DNA of 64,000 bases from Myxococcales bacterium (GCA_016703425.1 JADJCA010000013.1:355737-419736); one strand, 5' to 3'; numbered from the stretch's first letter, positions 9,109 to 17,344 are shown. The notes: generated by a model not told the origin, from the sequence alone. Made by a program: numbers and translations.

Positions 9109-9893
9109 CGTCGCGGCCCCTTTCCTGTCGCGCCGGCATCACCGCGGGGCGCGGTGCGTGCGCAGCGAAAGCCGAGCGTCTTGGTTGTGTAATCGCCGCG
9201 GAGGGAGCTCCGCATGGCGATGCGCATGAAGCTCGGATAGTCGGTCTTGTCGGTCGCCGAGAGGGCGCCGGCGCCGCAGAAGCGCATTTTGTCCTTGTCG
9301 CCGCTCTCGCGGCTGTCGGCGCTGACGAGGGTGCTGTTGAAGTCGAGCACCCACTCCCAAACCACGCCGTGAAGGTCTTGGACGCCCCAGTAGTTCGGTG
9401 GAGTGCTCCCGACGGGTGCGAGCGCCTTCGCCGGTCGCGAGTACCAGTCGACGATGCGTGCGCGCCACGCCACATCCTCACGTGCGTCGGGAGCCTTCTC
9501 GCTGGCCATGGCGGCAAGCTCCCACTCGCTCTCCGTTGGAAGACGCGCACCGCGCGCTGCGCAGTAGGCCTTTGCAGCGAACCAGCTCACCTCCACGACC
9601 GGCGCTTCGGGGACGAGGCCCTTGCCTAGCTCATCGGGCGAGGCCCACGACGCGAGGTATCCGGCGTCGGCGAAGAGGCGGTCGACGGAGCCGCGACGCC
9701 AGACCGGGTGAGCCCGGACGAAGCCCAAGTAGCTGGCGTTCGTCACCGGCAATCGATCGAGGTCGAAGGCCGGCATCGGGATCTCTGCCTCCTTCGGGCT
9801 CGCCGGGTAGAAGGGGCGATACACCGCTGGCCCCACGCGTCGCATGTCGGCGCTCGCAAGCGCCAGGAGCGTGAGAACCAGCGGCGACAACAC
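9105..9893 (-). CDS. nirV: NirV-like FGE-sulfatase-domain protein
   Basis: The protein has 262 residues from GTG 9893, with a short signal-like N-terminus. It has the FGE/SUMF1 fold: FDLDRLPVTNASYLGFV, VVEVSWFAAKAYCAARGARLPTESEWE (split here by family convention into its two motifs), LHGVVWEWV and the terminal LGFRC. The paired catalytic cysteines of true formylglycine-generating enzymes are not evident, so it is not assigned that activity. The position directly after nirK is that of NirV, an FGE-fold protein of unknown biochemical role in many denitrifiers. There are 23 bp to nirK and a 4-bp overlap with sco1. Confidence 0.82.
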   Translation of the reverse strand: MLSPLVLTLLALASADMRRVGPAVYRPFYPASPKEAEIPMPAFDLDRLPVTNASYLGFVRAHPVWRRGSVDRLFADAGYLASWASPDELGKGLVPEAPVVEVSWFAAKAYCAARGARLPTESEWELAAMASEKAPDAREDVAWRARIVDWYSRPAKALAPVGSTPPNYWGVQDLHGVVWEWVLDFNSTLVSADSRESGDKDKMRFCGAGALSATDKTDYPSFMRIAMRSSLRGDYTTKTLGFRCARTAPRGDAGATGKGPRR

Positions 9894-9916
9894 GACCTTC
9901 CTCTACCTCTTCCTCG

Positions 9917-11422
9917 TCAGTGGCCGGCACCCGGCGGCCGCTTGGTCGCCGCGCGGACGTCGGCAACCTCTTTTGGAGAAACGGGGTCGCCGGTATTGCC
10001 CCAGGAGTTGCGCACGAAGGTGAGGATGTTGGCGAGGTCGTCGTCCGCGATATGACTCATGGGCGGCATCACGGAGTCGTACTCTTTGCCGTTGACCGTC
10101 ACCTTGCCCTTGAGGCCATTGAGCAGCGCCTCGACGCTCCTCTTCTTGTCGGCCATCAGATAGTCGGACTTCGCGAGTGGCGGGAACGCGCTCGCGAGCC
10201 CCTGGCCCTCGGGCTGATGGCACGTGGAGCAGGTGCCGAGGTAGAGCTGCTTACCCGCCTGAATCTGCGCGTCCTTCGACAGCGCTCCCTTCTCGAGCTG
10301 GGCCGCGGCCGTCACGAGCGCGCCGGACGATCCCTGCGCCTTGTCGCTCAGGTACACCGAGTCGACCTCCTGCCCCGAGTAGATGTCCTTTCGCTCGGGT
10401 CCCTCGACCTTGAGCATGGCGATAGCGCCCTTGTTGAACGCACGGAAGAGCGCGTGGTCCACCACGATGTACGTGCCCGGCACTTCGACGGTGAACTCCA
10501 CGATCGTGGAACCACCGGCCGGAACCATCGTGGTCTGGACCTGCTCCTGCACCTTCATGCCGCCTTCCATGTAGACCTTGTCGAAGATCTCACCGATGAC
10601 GTGGAAGCTCGACGAGAGGTTGGGCCCGCCATTGCCGATGAACAGGCGGATCTTCTCGCCGACCTTGGCCTTCATGGCCTTGTCGCCCACGAGCGAGCCC
10701 TCGGAGCCGTTGAAGACGACGTACGTCGCGTTCTCTTCGATGGCCTTCTGCATGTCGAAAGGCTGGAGGCCCTTCTCACGGTATTTACCGACGGTATAGA
10801 AGTCACCTTGCATCACGTAGTACTCGCGGTCGACGGGCGGCAACGGCTCCTTCGGCTCCACATAGATGAGACCGTACATGCCGTTGGCAACGTGCATGCC
10901 CACGGGGGCCGTGGCGCAGTGGTAGACGTAGAGGCCCGGGTTCAGCGCCTTGAACGTGAACTGCGTCTGGTGCCCCGGCGCCGTGAAGGTGCTCGTGGCG
11001 CCGCCGCCGGGTCCTGTGACGGCGTGCAGGTCGATGTTGTGAGGCATCTTGCTGCTCTCGTGGTTCTGCAGGTGGAACTCCACGGTGTCCCCCTCGCGAA
11101 CACGCATGAACTTCCCCGGCACGCGGCCGCCGAAGGTCCAGAACGTGTACTGGACGCCGTCGGCGATCGGCATGGTCACCTCTTTCACCTCGAGTTCGAT
11201 GGTGACCTTCGCCGGCCCCCTTCTCCCTGTCGCCTTTGGCACGTCGGGGGCGAAGGTGAGTTCGGCCTTAACGGGCGTGGTGACGGGCACCTCGGGTGCC
11301 GGGGCCGTAGCCGAAGCGCTAGTGCCAGCGGTCCCGCCGGGCGCGGGCCGGTCCTGCGAGCAAGACCCAAGGAGCAGAACGGCGCTCGTTGCGACGAGAC
11401 GCGCGAGGATGTTTCGAGCCAT
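9917..11422 (-). CDS. nirK: Copper nitrite reductase fused to a C-terminal cytochrome c domain, lipoprotein
   Basis: The protein has 501 residues and reduces nitrite to nitric oxide. The signal ends in a lipobox (LLLGSC, Cys21). There are two cupredoxin domains. Type 1 copper ligands are His128 (MPHNID), Cys169, His177 and Met182. Type 2 ligands are His133, His168 and His323 (DHAL). Catalytic Asp131 and His274 (SSFHVIG) are present. From about residue 400 comes a class I cytochrome c domain with CSTCH and a VMPPM axial-Met candidate, so an electron donor is built in. GGAGG precedes ATG 11422. A TGA-N6-TCA operator lies about 57 bp upstream. It heads the nirK-nirV-sco1-HiPIP-nnrS block. Confidence 0.95.
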   Translation of the reverse strand: MARNILARLVATSAVLLLGSCSQDRPAPGGTAGTSASATAPAPEVPVTTPVKAELTFAPDVPKATGRRGPAKVTIELEVKEVTMPIADGVQYTFWTFGGRVPGKFMRVREGDTVEFHLQNHESSKMPHNIDLHAVTGPGGGATSTFTAPGHQTQFTFKALNPGLYVYHCATAPVGMHVANGMYGLIYVEPKEPLPPVDREYYVMQGDFYTVGKYREKGLQPFDMQKAIEENATYVVFNGSEGSLVGDKAMKAKVGEKIRLFIGNGGPNLSSSFHVIGEIFDKVYMEGGMKVQEQVQTTMVPAGGSTIVEFTVEVPGTYIVVDHALFRAFNKGAIAMLKVEGPERKDIYSGQEVDSVYLSDKAQGSSGALVTAAAQLEKGALSKDAQIQAGKQLYLGTCSTCHQPEGQGLASAFPPLAKSDYLMADKKRSVEALLNGLKGKVTVNGKEYDSVMPPMSHIADDDLANILTFVRNSWGNTGDPVSPKEVADVRAATKRPPGAGH

Positions 11423-11471
11423 GTGGCCCTCCCTTTGGTGCCTACGTTGCGCCGGAACCCTTTCGGGGCGC

Positions 11472-11487
11472 GATGACCTAGATCATG
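11472..11487 (-). promoter_or_regulatory. Crp/Fnr-type operator (TGA-N6-TCA) before nirK
   Basis: GATGACCTAGATCATG forms an ATGA-N6-TCAT inverted repeat that overlaps the stop codon of the regulator gene. It is centred about 57 bp before the nirK start. It shares 13 of 16 bases with the site before the HiPIP gene, and both are followed by GTAGGCA 25-26 nt downstream. The regulator encoded just upstream has the Glu/Arg helix that reads TGA half-sites. Confidence 0.65.
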
Positions 11488-12199
11488 TCGGGTTCGATTC
11501 CGCCGCGGCGCCGCTCGCCTCGCGACGCAAGCGCTCGGATCCATGGATCAAGAACCCTTCGCCGGTTGTCTCGACGAAACGCTCTTTCTCCCAGCGCGAG
11601 AGCACTCGAATCACCGTCTCGACGCGAACCCCCACGAGGCGAGCGATGACGCGCCTCGTGAGCGACAAGGGCACGTGAAGCTCGCCGGGCTGCCCCTCAT
11701 CGCCGAAACGCTCCGTGAGCAGCAAGAATAGGGTCGCCAAGCGCTGAGGCACCTCGCCCGCTGTGAGCACGTCGACCTTCTCGCGAAGCACCGCGTTGTG
11801 GTGGCCCATGACGCCGCTCATCGCACGAGAGACGGCGCCATCGTCTTCGAGGGACGACAGGAGAGCTCTTCGCTCGACGCGGAGGCTTTCGGACTCTTCC
11901 GACAGGCAGCGCGCACCAGCGGGAAACACCTTGCCGTCGACGACGGCGAAGAGGCCGGGGCACTCGCGGGGACCGAATAGGGCGAGCGCCACCTCTTCGC
12001 CATCGGGCGTGACGCGGGTCACTTCCACGAGACCTCGGAGCAAGAGCACGGCGTGCGTCGGTTCGTCACCCCGGCGCCACAGCGCGTCGCCTTGCCGGAG
12101 GCTTACGGCGTGCGTCGCCGTGGAGAGGCGCTCGAGCGTCTCGGGACGCGCGTCTTTGAAGAGCGGAAACGCGCGCAGCTTGTCGCCAAGAGAGGACAC
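11483..12199 (-). CDS. Crp/Fnr family transcriptional regulator
   Basis: The protein has 238 residues. GTG 12199 (VSSLGDKL) is chosen because it gives the usual family length and is preceded by TACGCT 9 nt upstream. A longer open frame reaches 12580 but would overlap the cyclase and has no family match. It has an N-terminal cyclic-nucleotide-binding-like beta roll (LRQGDALWRRGDEPTHAVLL), a dimer helix, and a C-terminal winged helix with VGVRVETVIRVLSRW, whose Glu-Thr-x-x-Arg matches TGA-reading residues. There is no FNR-type cysteine cluster, so iron-sulfur oxygen sensing is unlikely. A Dnr/NnrR-like NO sensor or a cAMP-type sensor is possible. It probably controls nirK and the HiPIP operon (inference). 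Confidence 0.85.
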   Translation of the reverse strand: MSSLGDKLRAFPLFKDARPETLERLSTATHAVSLRQGDALWRRGDEPTHAVLLLRGLVEVTRVTPDGEEVALALFGPRECPGLFAVVDGKVFPAGARCLSEESESLRVERRALLSSLEDDGAVSRAMSGVMGHHNAVLREKVDVLTAGEVPQRLATLFLLLTERFGDEGQPGELHVPLSLTRRVIARLVGVRVETVIRVLSRWEKERFVETTGEGFLIHGSERLRREASGAAAESNPT

Positions 12200-12208
12200 T
12201 CGCTGGCC

Positions 12209-12214
12209 AGCGTA
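12209..12214 (-). promoter_or_regulatory. TANNNT hexamer (TACGCT) before the Crp/Fnr regulator
   Basis: TACGCT ends 9 nt before GTG 12199, which supports that start and suggests a leaderless or near-leaderless transcript. Confidence 0.4.
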
Positions 12215-12276
12215 TCGGAAGGCTCCTTGCCTGTCCCGACCGGTCGGCCGGGAGGCGGCGTTTGCTCGTGCGCGGG

Positions 12277-12909
12277 CTACGTCGGCGCCGCCACGACGCG
12301 AAAGGTCTTCTCGGCCCCTGCGACCACGACCTCGAGCGGTTCGAAGGTAACGCCGGGCACCGCCGCGGCGGCGACCCGCACAGCATCCGTCACGAGGATC
12401 TCGCGAGCCTGCGCAATGTCCTCTCCCAGCTTCGACGCCACGTTGACCTCTTGTCCGTAGACGTCGGTGTCGCCGATGCGCAAGAGCGGTCCGTAGCCGA
12501 TGCCGAGGCACAAGAGCACTTGCTCCTCGGGAGCTCGGTCTTGGTTGTACTGGGCGCAGGCCTTCTGCATCGCAATGCACGCACGGAGCGCGCTATCAGC
12601 TCGCTTGAAGATGATGAGGAAGCTGTCGGCTTCGACCTTGATGAGGATGCCATCGTGGGCGGCGGCGATGGGCAAGAGGAGACGCTTCTGTTCGAAGATC
12701 ACCTGCAAGAAGTGAGTGATGCCGAACGCAGCGACGCGACGACTGAAGCCCGACAGATCGGTGAAGACCACAGCCCACGTCTCGCCGAAGAGGTCCCAAA
12801 TGCGCCGATCGATGTCTGCGACATTGGCTCCATCCGCTGCTCGCTCTTCGATGAGCCGCCAGAGACGAACCTCGGAGCCCTTGAGTTCACGATCGGGGTC
12901 GCTGCTCAT
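12277..12909 (-). CDS. Class III adenylate/guanylate cyclase-type catalytic protein
   Basis: The protein has 210 residues, a single soluble cyclase homology domain. The first metal Asp is in FTDLSGFSRR, the second in KVEADSFLIIF, and the Asn motif is in YGQEVNVASKLGE, where Lys stands in place of the usual transition-state Arg. The lone domain would have to homodimerise. It lies 77 bp upstream of the Crp/Fnr gene on the same strand, so a cAMP-like signal made here could feed that regulator. The Lys substitution leaves catalytic competence uncertain. The hexamer at 12916-12921 sits 6 nt before the ATG. Confidence 0.83.
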   Translation of the reverse strand: MSSDPDRELKGSEVRLWRLIEERAADGANVADIDRRIWDLFGETWAVVFTDLSGFSRRVAAFGITHFLQVIFEQKRLLLPIAAAHDGILIKVEADSFLIIFKRADSALRACIAMQKACAQYNQDRAPEEQVLLCLGIGYGPLLRIGDTDVYGQEVNVASKLGEDIAQAREILVTDAVRVAAAAVPGVTFEPLEVVVAGAEKTFRVVAAPT

Positions 12910-12915
12910 GCCGGC

Positions 12916-12921
12916 AGTCTA
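12916..12921 (-). promoter_or_regulatory. TANNNT hexamer (TAGACT) before the cyclase gene
   Basis: TAGACT ends 6 nt before ATG 12909. There is no Shine-Dalgarno sequence in between, consistent with a leaderless transcript. Confidence 0.5.
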
Positions 12922-12998
12922 CACGGAGCCCGGCAGCGGCTGACCACAAGGAGGCTTGCATTTCCCGAGAGGGCGCGCACGTGCCATGCTCGACGCCG

Positions 12999-13788
12999 AT
13001 GCGACGGCGGCTCCTCGTGCTCGGCGTTGGCTACGCGGGCGAACACATCCTCGCCGCGAGAGGCCGCGAGAGCTCGTTGGGGCTCGTGCGTCGCGAGGTC
13101 CGCCGCGCCGAGCTCGAAGCGCGAGGCCTCGACGCGGAGCGAACCGACGAGCTCGCGAGCCGCGTGCTCGCGCTGGCCGACGAGACGACGCACGTCGTGG
13201 TCACGTTTCCCCGATGGCACCACCGACCAGCACGTCGCCGACGCCCTCTCGAAGGCACGGCTCGGTGCTGTGACTTACCTCTCGTCGACGGTCGTCTACG
13301 GGGAGCGCCGCGGCGTCGTCGACGATGAGACACCGGTGACCGAGGCACCGTCGCCAGCGGCCGCGCTGCGACTCTCGGCAGAGGAGGCCTGGCGAAGGCT
13401 GGGCGCGACGATCTTGCGGTGCCCCGCCATCTACGGTCCCGAGCGGGGGCTTCATGTGCGCGTCCTGGCGGGCTTGCACAAGGTGGCCGGCGACGGCAGC
13501 GGCGCCACCTCGCGCATTCACGTCGAGGACCTCGCCGCGCTCGCGCTCGCGGCTCCGCAGGCTCCGCGACGAACGTTCGTCGTCGGAGATGCCGAGCCGG
13601 CTCGGCAGCGCGACGTGGTCGATTGGATCGTCGAAACGTACGGCGTCTCGCAGCCGCCGTCGGTTCCGGCGGCGATGGTGCACGAGACGCTGCGGGGCGA
13701 CCGCCGCGTGGACGGGCGCGGCGCCCTCGAGGCGCTCGGCGTCACCCTTCGGTATCCGAGCTTTCGCGACGGCATGGCTCGACGGTAA
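12999..13788 (+). pseudogene. NAD(P)-dependent epimerase/SDR (YeeZ-like), one frameshift
   Basis: ATG 12999 opens with a Rossmann dinucleotide loop (LLVLGVGYAGEHIL) and runs in frame to VVVTFP. The rest of the protein continues one frame over: DGTTDQHVADAL, LSSTVVYGE (SDR Ser and Tyr), ATILRCPAIYGPERG and SRIHVEDLAALAL, ending at 13788. The switch falls in CCCC at 13209-13212; removing one C restores about 262 residues. Because it lies in a homopolymer and both halves look well conserved, a base-calling error is as likely as true inactivation. The family is an atypical short-chain dehydrogenase (YeeZ/NAD-dependent epimerase); substrate unknown. It is 124 bp upstream of boxB on the same strand. 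Confidence 0.75.
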
Positions 13789-13912
13789 GTCGATCGACGG
13801 CGCGCACGTCGTGCGCCTCCGGCGCAACCGCTGCACCAGCCTCGCGCGACCCTTCCGCGAAAAAGACGAGCCGCGCGAACTGTGCACGACTCTTGCTGCG
13901 GCGACGCGCACG

Positions 13913-15337
13913 ATGGCCATCGACTACAGCTCCCGCATACCCAACAATGTCGACCTCGATCAGAACAAGGTCCTTCAGCGCGCGCTCGAGCACTGGCAGC
14001 CGAAGTTCCTCGACTGGTGGCGCGACATGGGTCCCGAGGGAAGCCCCGCCTATGACGTGTATCTCCGCACCGCTGTCAGCGTCGACGCGAAGGGCTGGGC
14101 CCACTTCGACTACGTCAAGATGCCGGACTACCGCTGGGGGATTTTCCTGACGCCGCCCGAGCCGGGGCGCACGATCGGCTTCGGCTCCCACAAGGGGCGT
14201 CCCGTCTGGAACGAGGTCCCCGGCGAGCTCCGGAGCACGCTGCGACGGATCATCGTGACGCAAGGCGATACGGAGCCGGCGAGCGTCGAGCAACAGCGTC
14301 ACCTCGGGCGCACGTGCCCTTCCCTCTACGATCTTCGCAACCTCTACCAAGTGAACGTGGAGGAAGGCCGGCATCTCTGGGCGATGGTCTACCTGCTGCA
14401 CGCGCATTTCGGTCGTGACGGCCGGGAGGAAGGCGAAGCGCTCCTCGAGCGACGGTCCGGCGACGCGGACAAGCCTCGCATCCTCGGCGCGTTCAACGAG
14501 AAGACGCCCGACTGGCTGTCGTTCTTCATGTTCACCTTCCTCACGGACCGCGACGGGAAGTACCAGCTCGCGGCGCTCGCCGAGTCTGGCTTCGACCCGC
14601 TCGCACGCTCCACGCGCTTCATGCTGACGGAAGAGGCGCACCACCTCTTCGTCGGTGAGAGCGGCATCGGTCGCATCATTCAGCGCACGTGCGATCTCAT
14701 GAAAGAGGCGAAGACCACCGACCCGGCAAAGGTCCGCGGGCAAGGCGGCATCGACCTCGAGACGTTGCAGCGCTACCTAAATTTTCATTTCTCTGTGACG
14801 CTCGATCTCTACGGCTCGGAGGTGTCGTCGAACGCGGCGACCTTCTACAGCATGGGCATCAAGGGGCGCTTCGAGGAGAGCAAGCTCCACGACGATCACG
14901 TCCTCGTGAACGACGAGTATCCGCTGCTCGACCTCGCCGGCGACAAGCTCGTTTCGAAGCACGGCAACGCGCTTCAGACGCTGAACGAGCGCCTCCGCGA
15001 CGACTACATCACCGACTGCCAAGGGGGTGTGGATCGCTGGAACAAGATCATCGAGAAGGCCGGCTTCGAGATGCGCCTGAAGCTCCCCCACAAGGCCTTC
15101 AACCGGAAGATCGGCACCTTCGCGGGGGCTCACGTCAGCCCCGATGGTCGCGTCGTCTCCGAGGCCGAATGGACGCACCAGTCTCGGGCGTGGCTTCCGA
15201 GCCAAGACGACCACGCCTTCGTCCAATCCCTCATGGGCCGCGTCGCCGAGCCGGGAAAGATGGCGGGCTATATTGCGCCGCCGGCTCGGGGCATCAACAA
15301 CCAGCCCAGCGACTTCGAATACGTGCGCTTCCACTGA
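13913..15337 (+). CDS. boxB: Benzoyl-CoA 2,3-epoxidase oxygenase component BoxB
   Basis: The protein has 474 residues, the normal BoxB length. ATG 13913 is used; the open frame upstream belongs to the epimerase shadow. Two carboxylate-histidine motifs for the di-iron centre are visible, VEEGRHLWAM and LTEEAHHLFVG, inside a ferritin-like helical bundle. BoxB epoxidises the ring of benzoyl-CoA with O2 and electrons from BoxA in aerobic benzoate and aromatic degradation. The stop overlaps the boxA start (TGATG), so the pair is coupled. BoxC, the benzoate-CoA ligase and other pathway genes are absent from this window. Confidence 0.93.
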   Translation: MAIDYSSRIPNNVDLDQNKVLQRALEHWQPKFLDWWRDMGPEGSPAYDVYLRTAVSVDAKGWAHFDYVKMPDYRWGIFLTPPEPGRTIGFGSHKGRPVWNEVPGELRSTLRRIIVTQGDTEPASVEQQRHLGRTCPSLYDLRNLYQVNVEEGRHLWAMVYLLHAHFGRDGREEGEALLERRSGDADKPRILGAFNEKTPDWLSFFMFTFLTDRDGKYQLAALAESGFDPLARSTRFMLTEEAHHLFVGESGIGRIIQRTCDLMKEAKTTDPAKVRGQGGIDLETLQRYLNFHFSVTLDLYGSEVSSNAATFYSMGIKGRFEESKLHDDHVLVNDEYPLLDLAGDKLVSKHGNALQTLNERLRDDYITDCQGGVDRWNKIIEKAGFEMRLKLPHKAFNRKIGTFAGAHVSPDGRVVSEAEWTHQSRAWLPSQDDHAFVQSLMGRVAEPGKMAGYIAPPARGINNQPSDFEYVRFH

Positions 15338-16539
15338 TGTCGCTCGCGCGTCAGCACCTGATCGATCCGGAGGTCTGCATTCGCTGCAACACCTGCGAAG
15401 AGATCTGCCCGACGAACGCCATTTCCCACGATCGGCAGAACTACGCGGTCGACTTTCAAGCCTGCGACGGCTGCGGCGACTGCCTGCCGCCCTGCCCCAC
15501 CGGTGCCATCGACAGTTGGCGCCAGGTCGCCGTGCCCCATTCCGTGCCGGCCCAGCTCCAGTGGGAGGCTCTTCCGCAGGACGAGGCCCCTTCAGCGACG
15601 TCCTCCGTGATCCCCGCCGACGTCGCCACGATGTCGGCCGCAGCCAGCCGCGCCGAAGGCGGTCGCGTGCCGCCGCCGTGGTCGGCCGCGCACCCGTACG
15701 TGGGGCTCTACGCGATCGACGAGCCTGCCATGGCCACTGTGACAGGCAACTACCGCCTCACGGCGGACGACGCCTCGAGCGACATTCGCCACATCGTCCT
15801 CGACTTCGGCAAGACGGCCTTTCCGGTGTTAGAAGGCCAATCCATCGGCATCGTACCGCCGGGCATCGACACGAAGACCGGCAAGCCTCACCACGTAAGG
15901 CTCTATTCGGTCGCGAGCCCGCGCGATGGGGAGCGACCGGCACACAACAACCTCGCCATCACTGTGAAGCGCGTCACCACCAGCCCCGACGGTTTGCCGG
16001 TGCACGGTGTCGCCTCCAACTACCTCTGCGATCGTGCGCGCGGCGATCAGGTCCGCGTCACGGGTCCCTTCGGCACCACGTTCCTCATGCCAAATCACCG
16101 GGGCGCGAAGCTCCTGATGATCTGCACCGGAACGGGCGCCGCACCGATGCGGGCGATGACCGAGAGGCGGCGACGGCGCGCGAGCCTCGACGAGGGCGTG
16201 CGACTGGCACTCTTCTTTGGGGCGCGGCGCCCGGAGGAGCTCCCATATTTCGGCCCGCTCATGAAGCTCCCGCGCGAGCTCATCGACGTCGAGTTGGCGT
16301 TCTCTCGCCTCCCCCACAAACCCAAAGAGTACGTCCAGGACCGCATTCGCGCCCGCGGCGATGCGGTCGCCAAGCTCCTCGCCGACGACGACACCTTCGT
16401 CTATTTGTGTGGGCACACGCGCATGGAGGAGGGCGTGATGCATGCGCTGGCGGACGTCAGCACGAAGGCCGGCTTGAGCTGGGAGACGCTGCTCGGACGC
16501 TTGCGCCGCGAGGGGCGGTTCCACGCGGAAACCTATTGA
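15337..16539 (+). CDS. boxA: Benzoyl-CoA epoxidase reductase component BoxA
   Basis: The protein has 400 residues and supplies electrons from NADPH to BoxB. Two [4Fe-4S] ferredoxin motifs lie at the N-terminus (CIRCNTCEEICP at about 14-25, CDGCGDCLPPCP at about 44-55). A linker leads to a ferredoxin-NADP reductase module with the FAD motif RLYSVAS, the NADP motif ICTGTGAAPMRAM and a C-terminal VYLCGH. The start codon overlaps the boxB stop by one base. The gene order B-A and the following CBS gene 8 bp away suggest one transcript with 16548-17327. Confidence 0.93.
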   Translation: MSLARQHLIDPEVCIRCNTCEEICPTNAISHDRQNYAVDFQACDGCGDCLPPCPTGAIDSWRQVAVPHSVPAQLQWEALPQDEAPSATSSVIPADVATMSAAASRAEGGRVPPPWSAAHPYVGLYAIDEPAMATVTGNYRLTADDASSDIRHIVLDFGKTAFPVLEGQSIGIVPPGIDTKTGKPHHVRLYSVASPRDGERPAHNNLAITVKRVTTSPDGLPVHGVASNYLCDRARGDQVRVTGPFGTTFLMPNHRGAKLLMICTGTGAAPMRAMTERRRRRASLDEGVRLALFFGARRPEELPYFGPLMKLPRELIDVELAFSRLPHKPKEYVQDRIRARGDAVAKLLADDDTFVYLCGHTRMEEGVMHALADVSTKAGLSWETLLGRLRREGRFHAETY

Positions 16540-16547
16540 GGCACAAC

Positions 16548-17327
16548 ATGACGATCGACTCCGCGCCGGGCATGCCCACAGTTCGCTCACGCATGACGGT
16601 CGACGTTCAGTGCGTCGGGCCAAGGGAGCTCGTGACGCACCTCACCGAGCTCCTCCTTTCGAAGAACATTTCGGCCGTTCCCGTGACGGAGGAGGGCCGC
16701 CTCGTCGGCGTCGTGTCAACGACGGACCTCGTCGCGGAGCTCGCTCGAACACCCGGCCCGAACGAAGGGCCGCGGCTCGCAGCCGACGTGGCCCAGAGGC
16801 CGGTCGTCACCATCAACGGTGACGCGACGCTCGCGGCGGCGGCGGCGCTCTTCCAGAAGGAGCGCATCCATCGACTCGTGGTCGGTGACGGCACCACCGT
16901 CGAGGGCGTCCTCACGCCGCGCGACTTGCTCAATGATGTGAAGGCCCGGCCACGTGACCTCTTGCTCTCCGCGCTGATGGTCCGCGCCCTCGCGACGGTC
17001 GACATCGGCGACACCGTCGACGAGGCGGTCGCGCTGCTCGGCCGCGCGCAAGTCCACGGGCTCGTAGTCAAGGACGGCTCGCGTCCCGTCGGGGTGTTCA
17101 CGCATCGCGAGGCGCTGCAGTCGCGGAAGCTCCCCGCAGCGCTCCGCGCTCAGCCTGTCGAAGACGTCATGAGCTACGAGACCATCTGCCTCGACGATGA
17201 CACGCCCGTGCATCGCGGCGCCGCGTACATGCTCGCGATGGACGTGCGGCGCATCCTCGTGGTGAAGAGCGGTCACCTCGTCGGTATCGTCAGCGCCCTC
17301 GACTTGGCCGGCACGCTCGCCATGTAA
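16548..17327 (+). CDS. Four-CBS-domain protein
   Basis: The protein has 259 residues from ATG 16548, 8 bp after boxA. It contains two tandem CBS pairs and nothing else: VPVTEEGRLVGVVSTTDLV (first), HRLVVGDGTTVEGVLTPRD (second), LVVKDGSRPVGVFTHRE (third) and RILVVKSGHLVGIVSALD (fourth). CBS pairs bind adenine nucleotides and regulate partner proteins, or act as energy sensors in the cytoplasm. Being locked to boxBA suggests a regulatory or stress role with that enzyme, but no such partner is established. A stand-alone DNA-binding domain is not present. Confidence 0.87.
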   Translation: MTIDSAPGMPTVRSRMTVDVQCVGPRELVTHLTELLLSKNISAVPVTEEGRLVGVVSTTDLVAELARTPGPNEGPRLAADVAQRPVVTINGDATLAAAAALFQKERIHRLVVGDGTTVEGVLTPRDLLNDVKARPRDLLLSALMVRALATVDIGDTVDEAVALLGRAQVHGLVVKDGSRPVGVFTHREALQSRKLPAALRAQPVEDVMSYETICLDDDTPVHRGAAYMLAMDVRRILVVKSGHLVGIVSALDLAGTLAM

Positions 17328-17344
17328 TCGGGCACAATGGCGCG

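Noticed and set aside
9105..9893. True formylglycine-generating (sulfatase-activating) enzyme
   Set aside because: The catalytic cysteine pair is not evident and the gene follows nirK, which fits NirV better.
12200..12580. N-terminal extension of the Crp/Fnr regulator
   Set aside because: It would overlap the cyclase gene, has Arg/Gly-rich shadow composition, and the family begins at the GTG chosen.
13742..14743. Leftward 333-codon frame opposite boxB
   Set aside because: It is antisense to strongly conserved di-iron motifs and has no recognisable domain.
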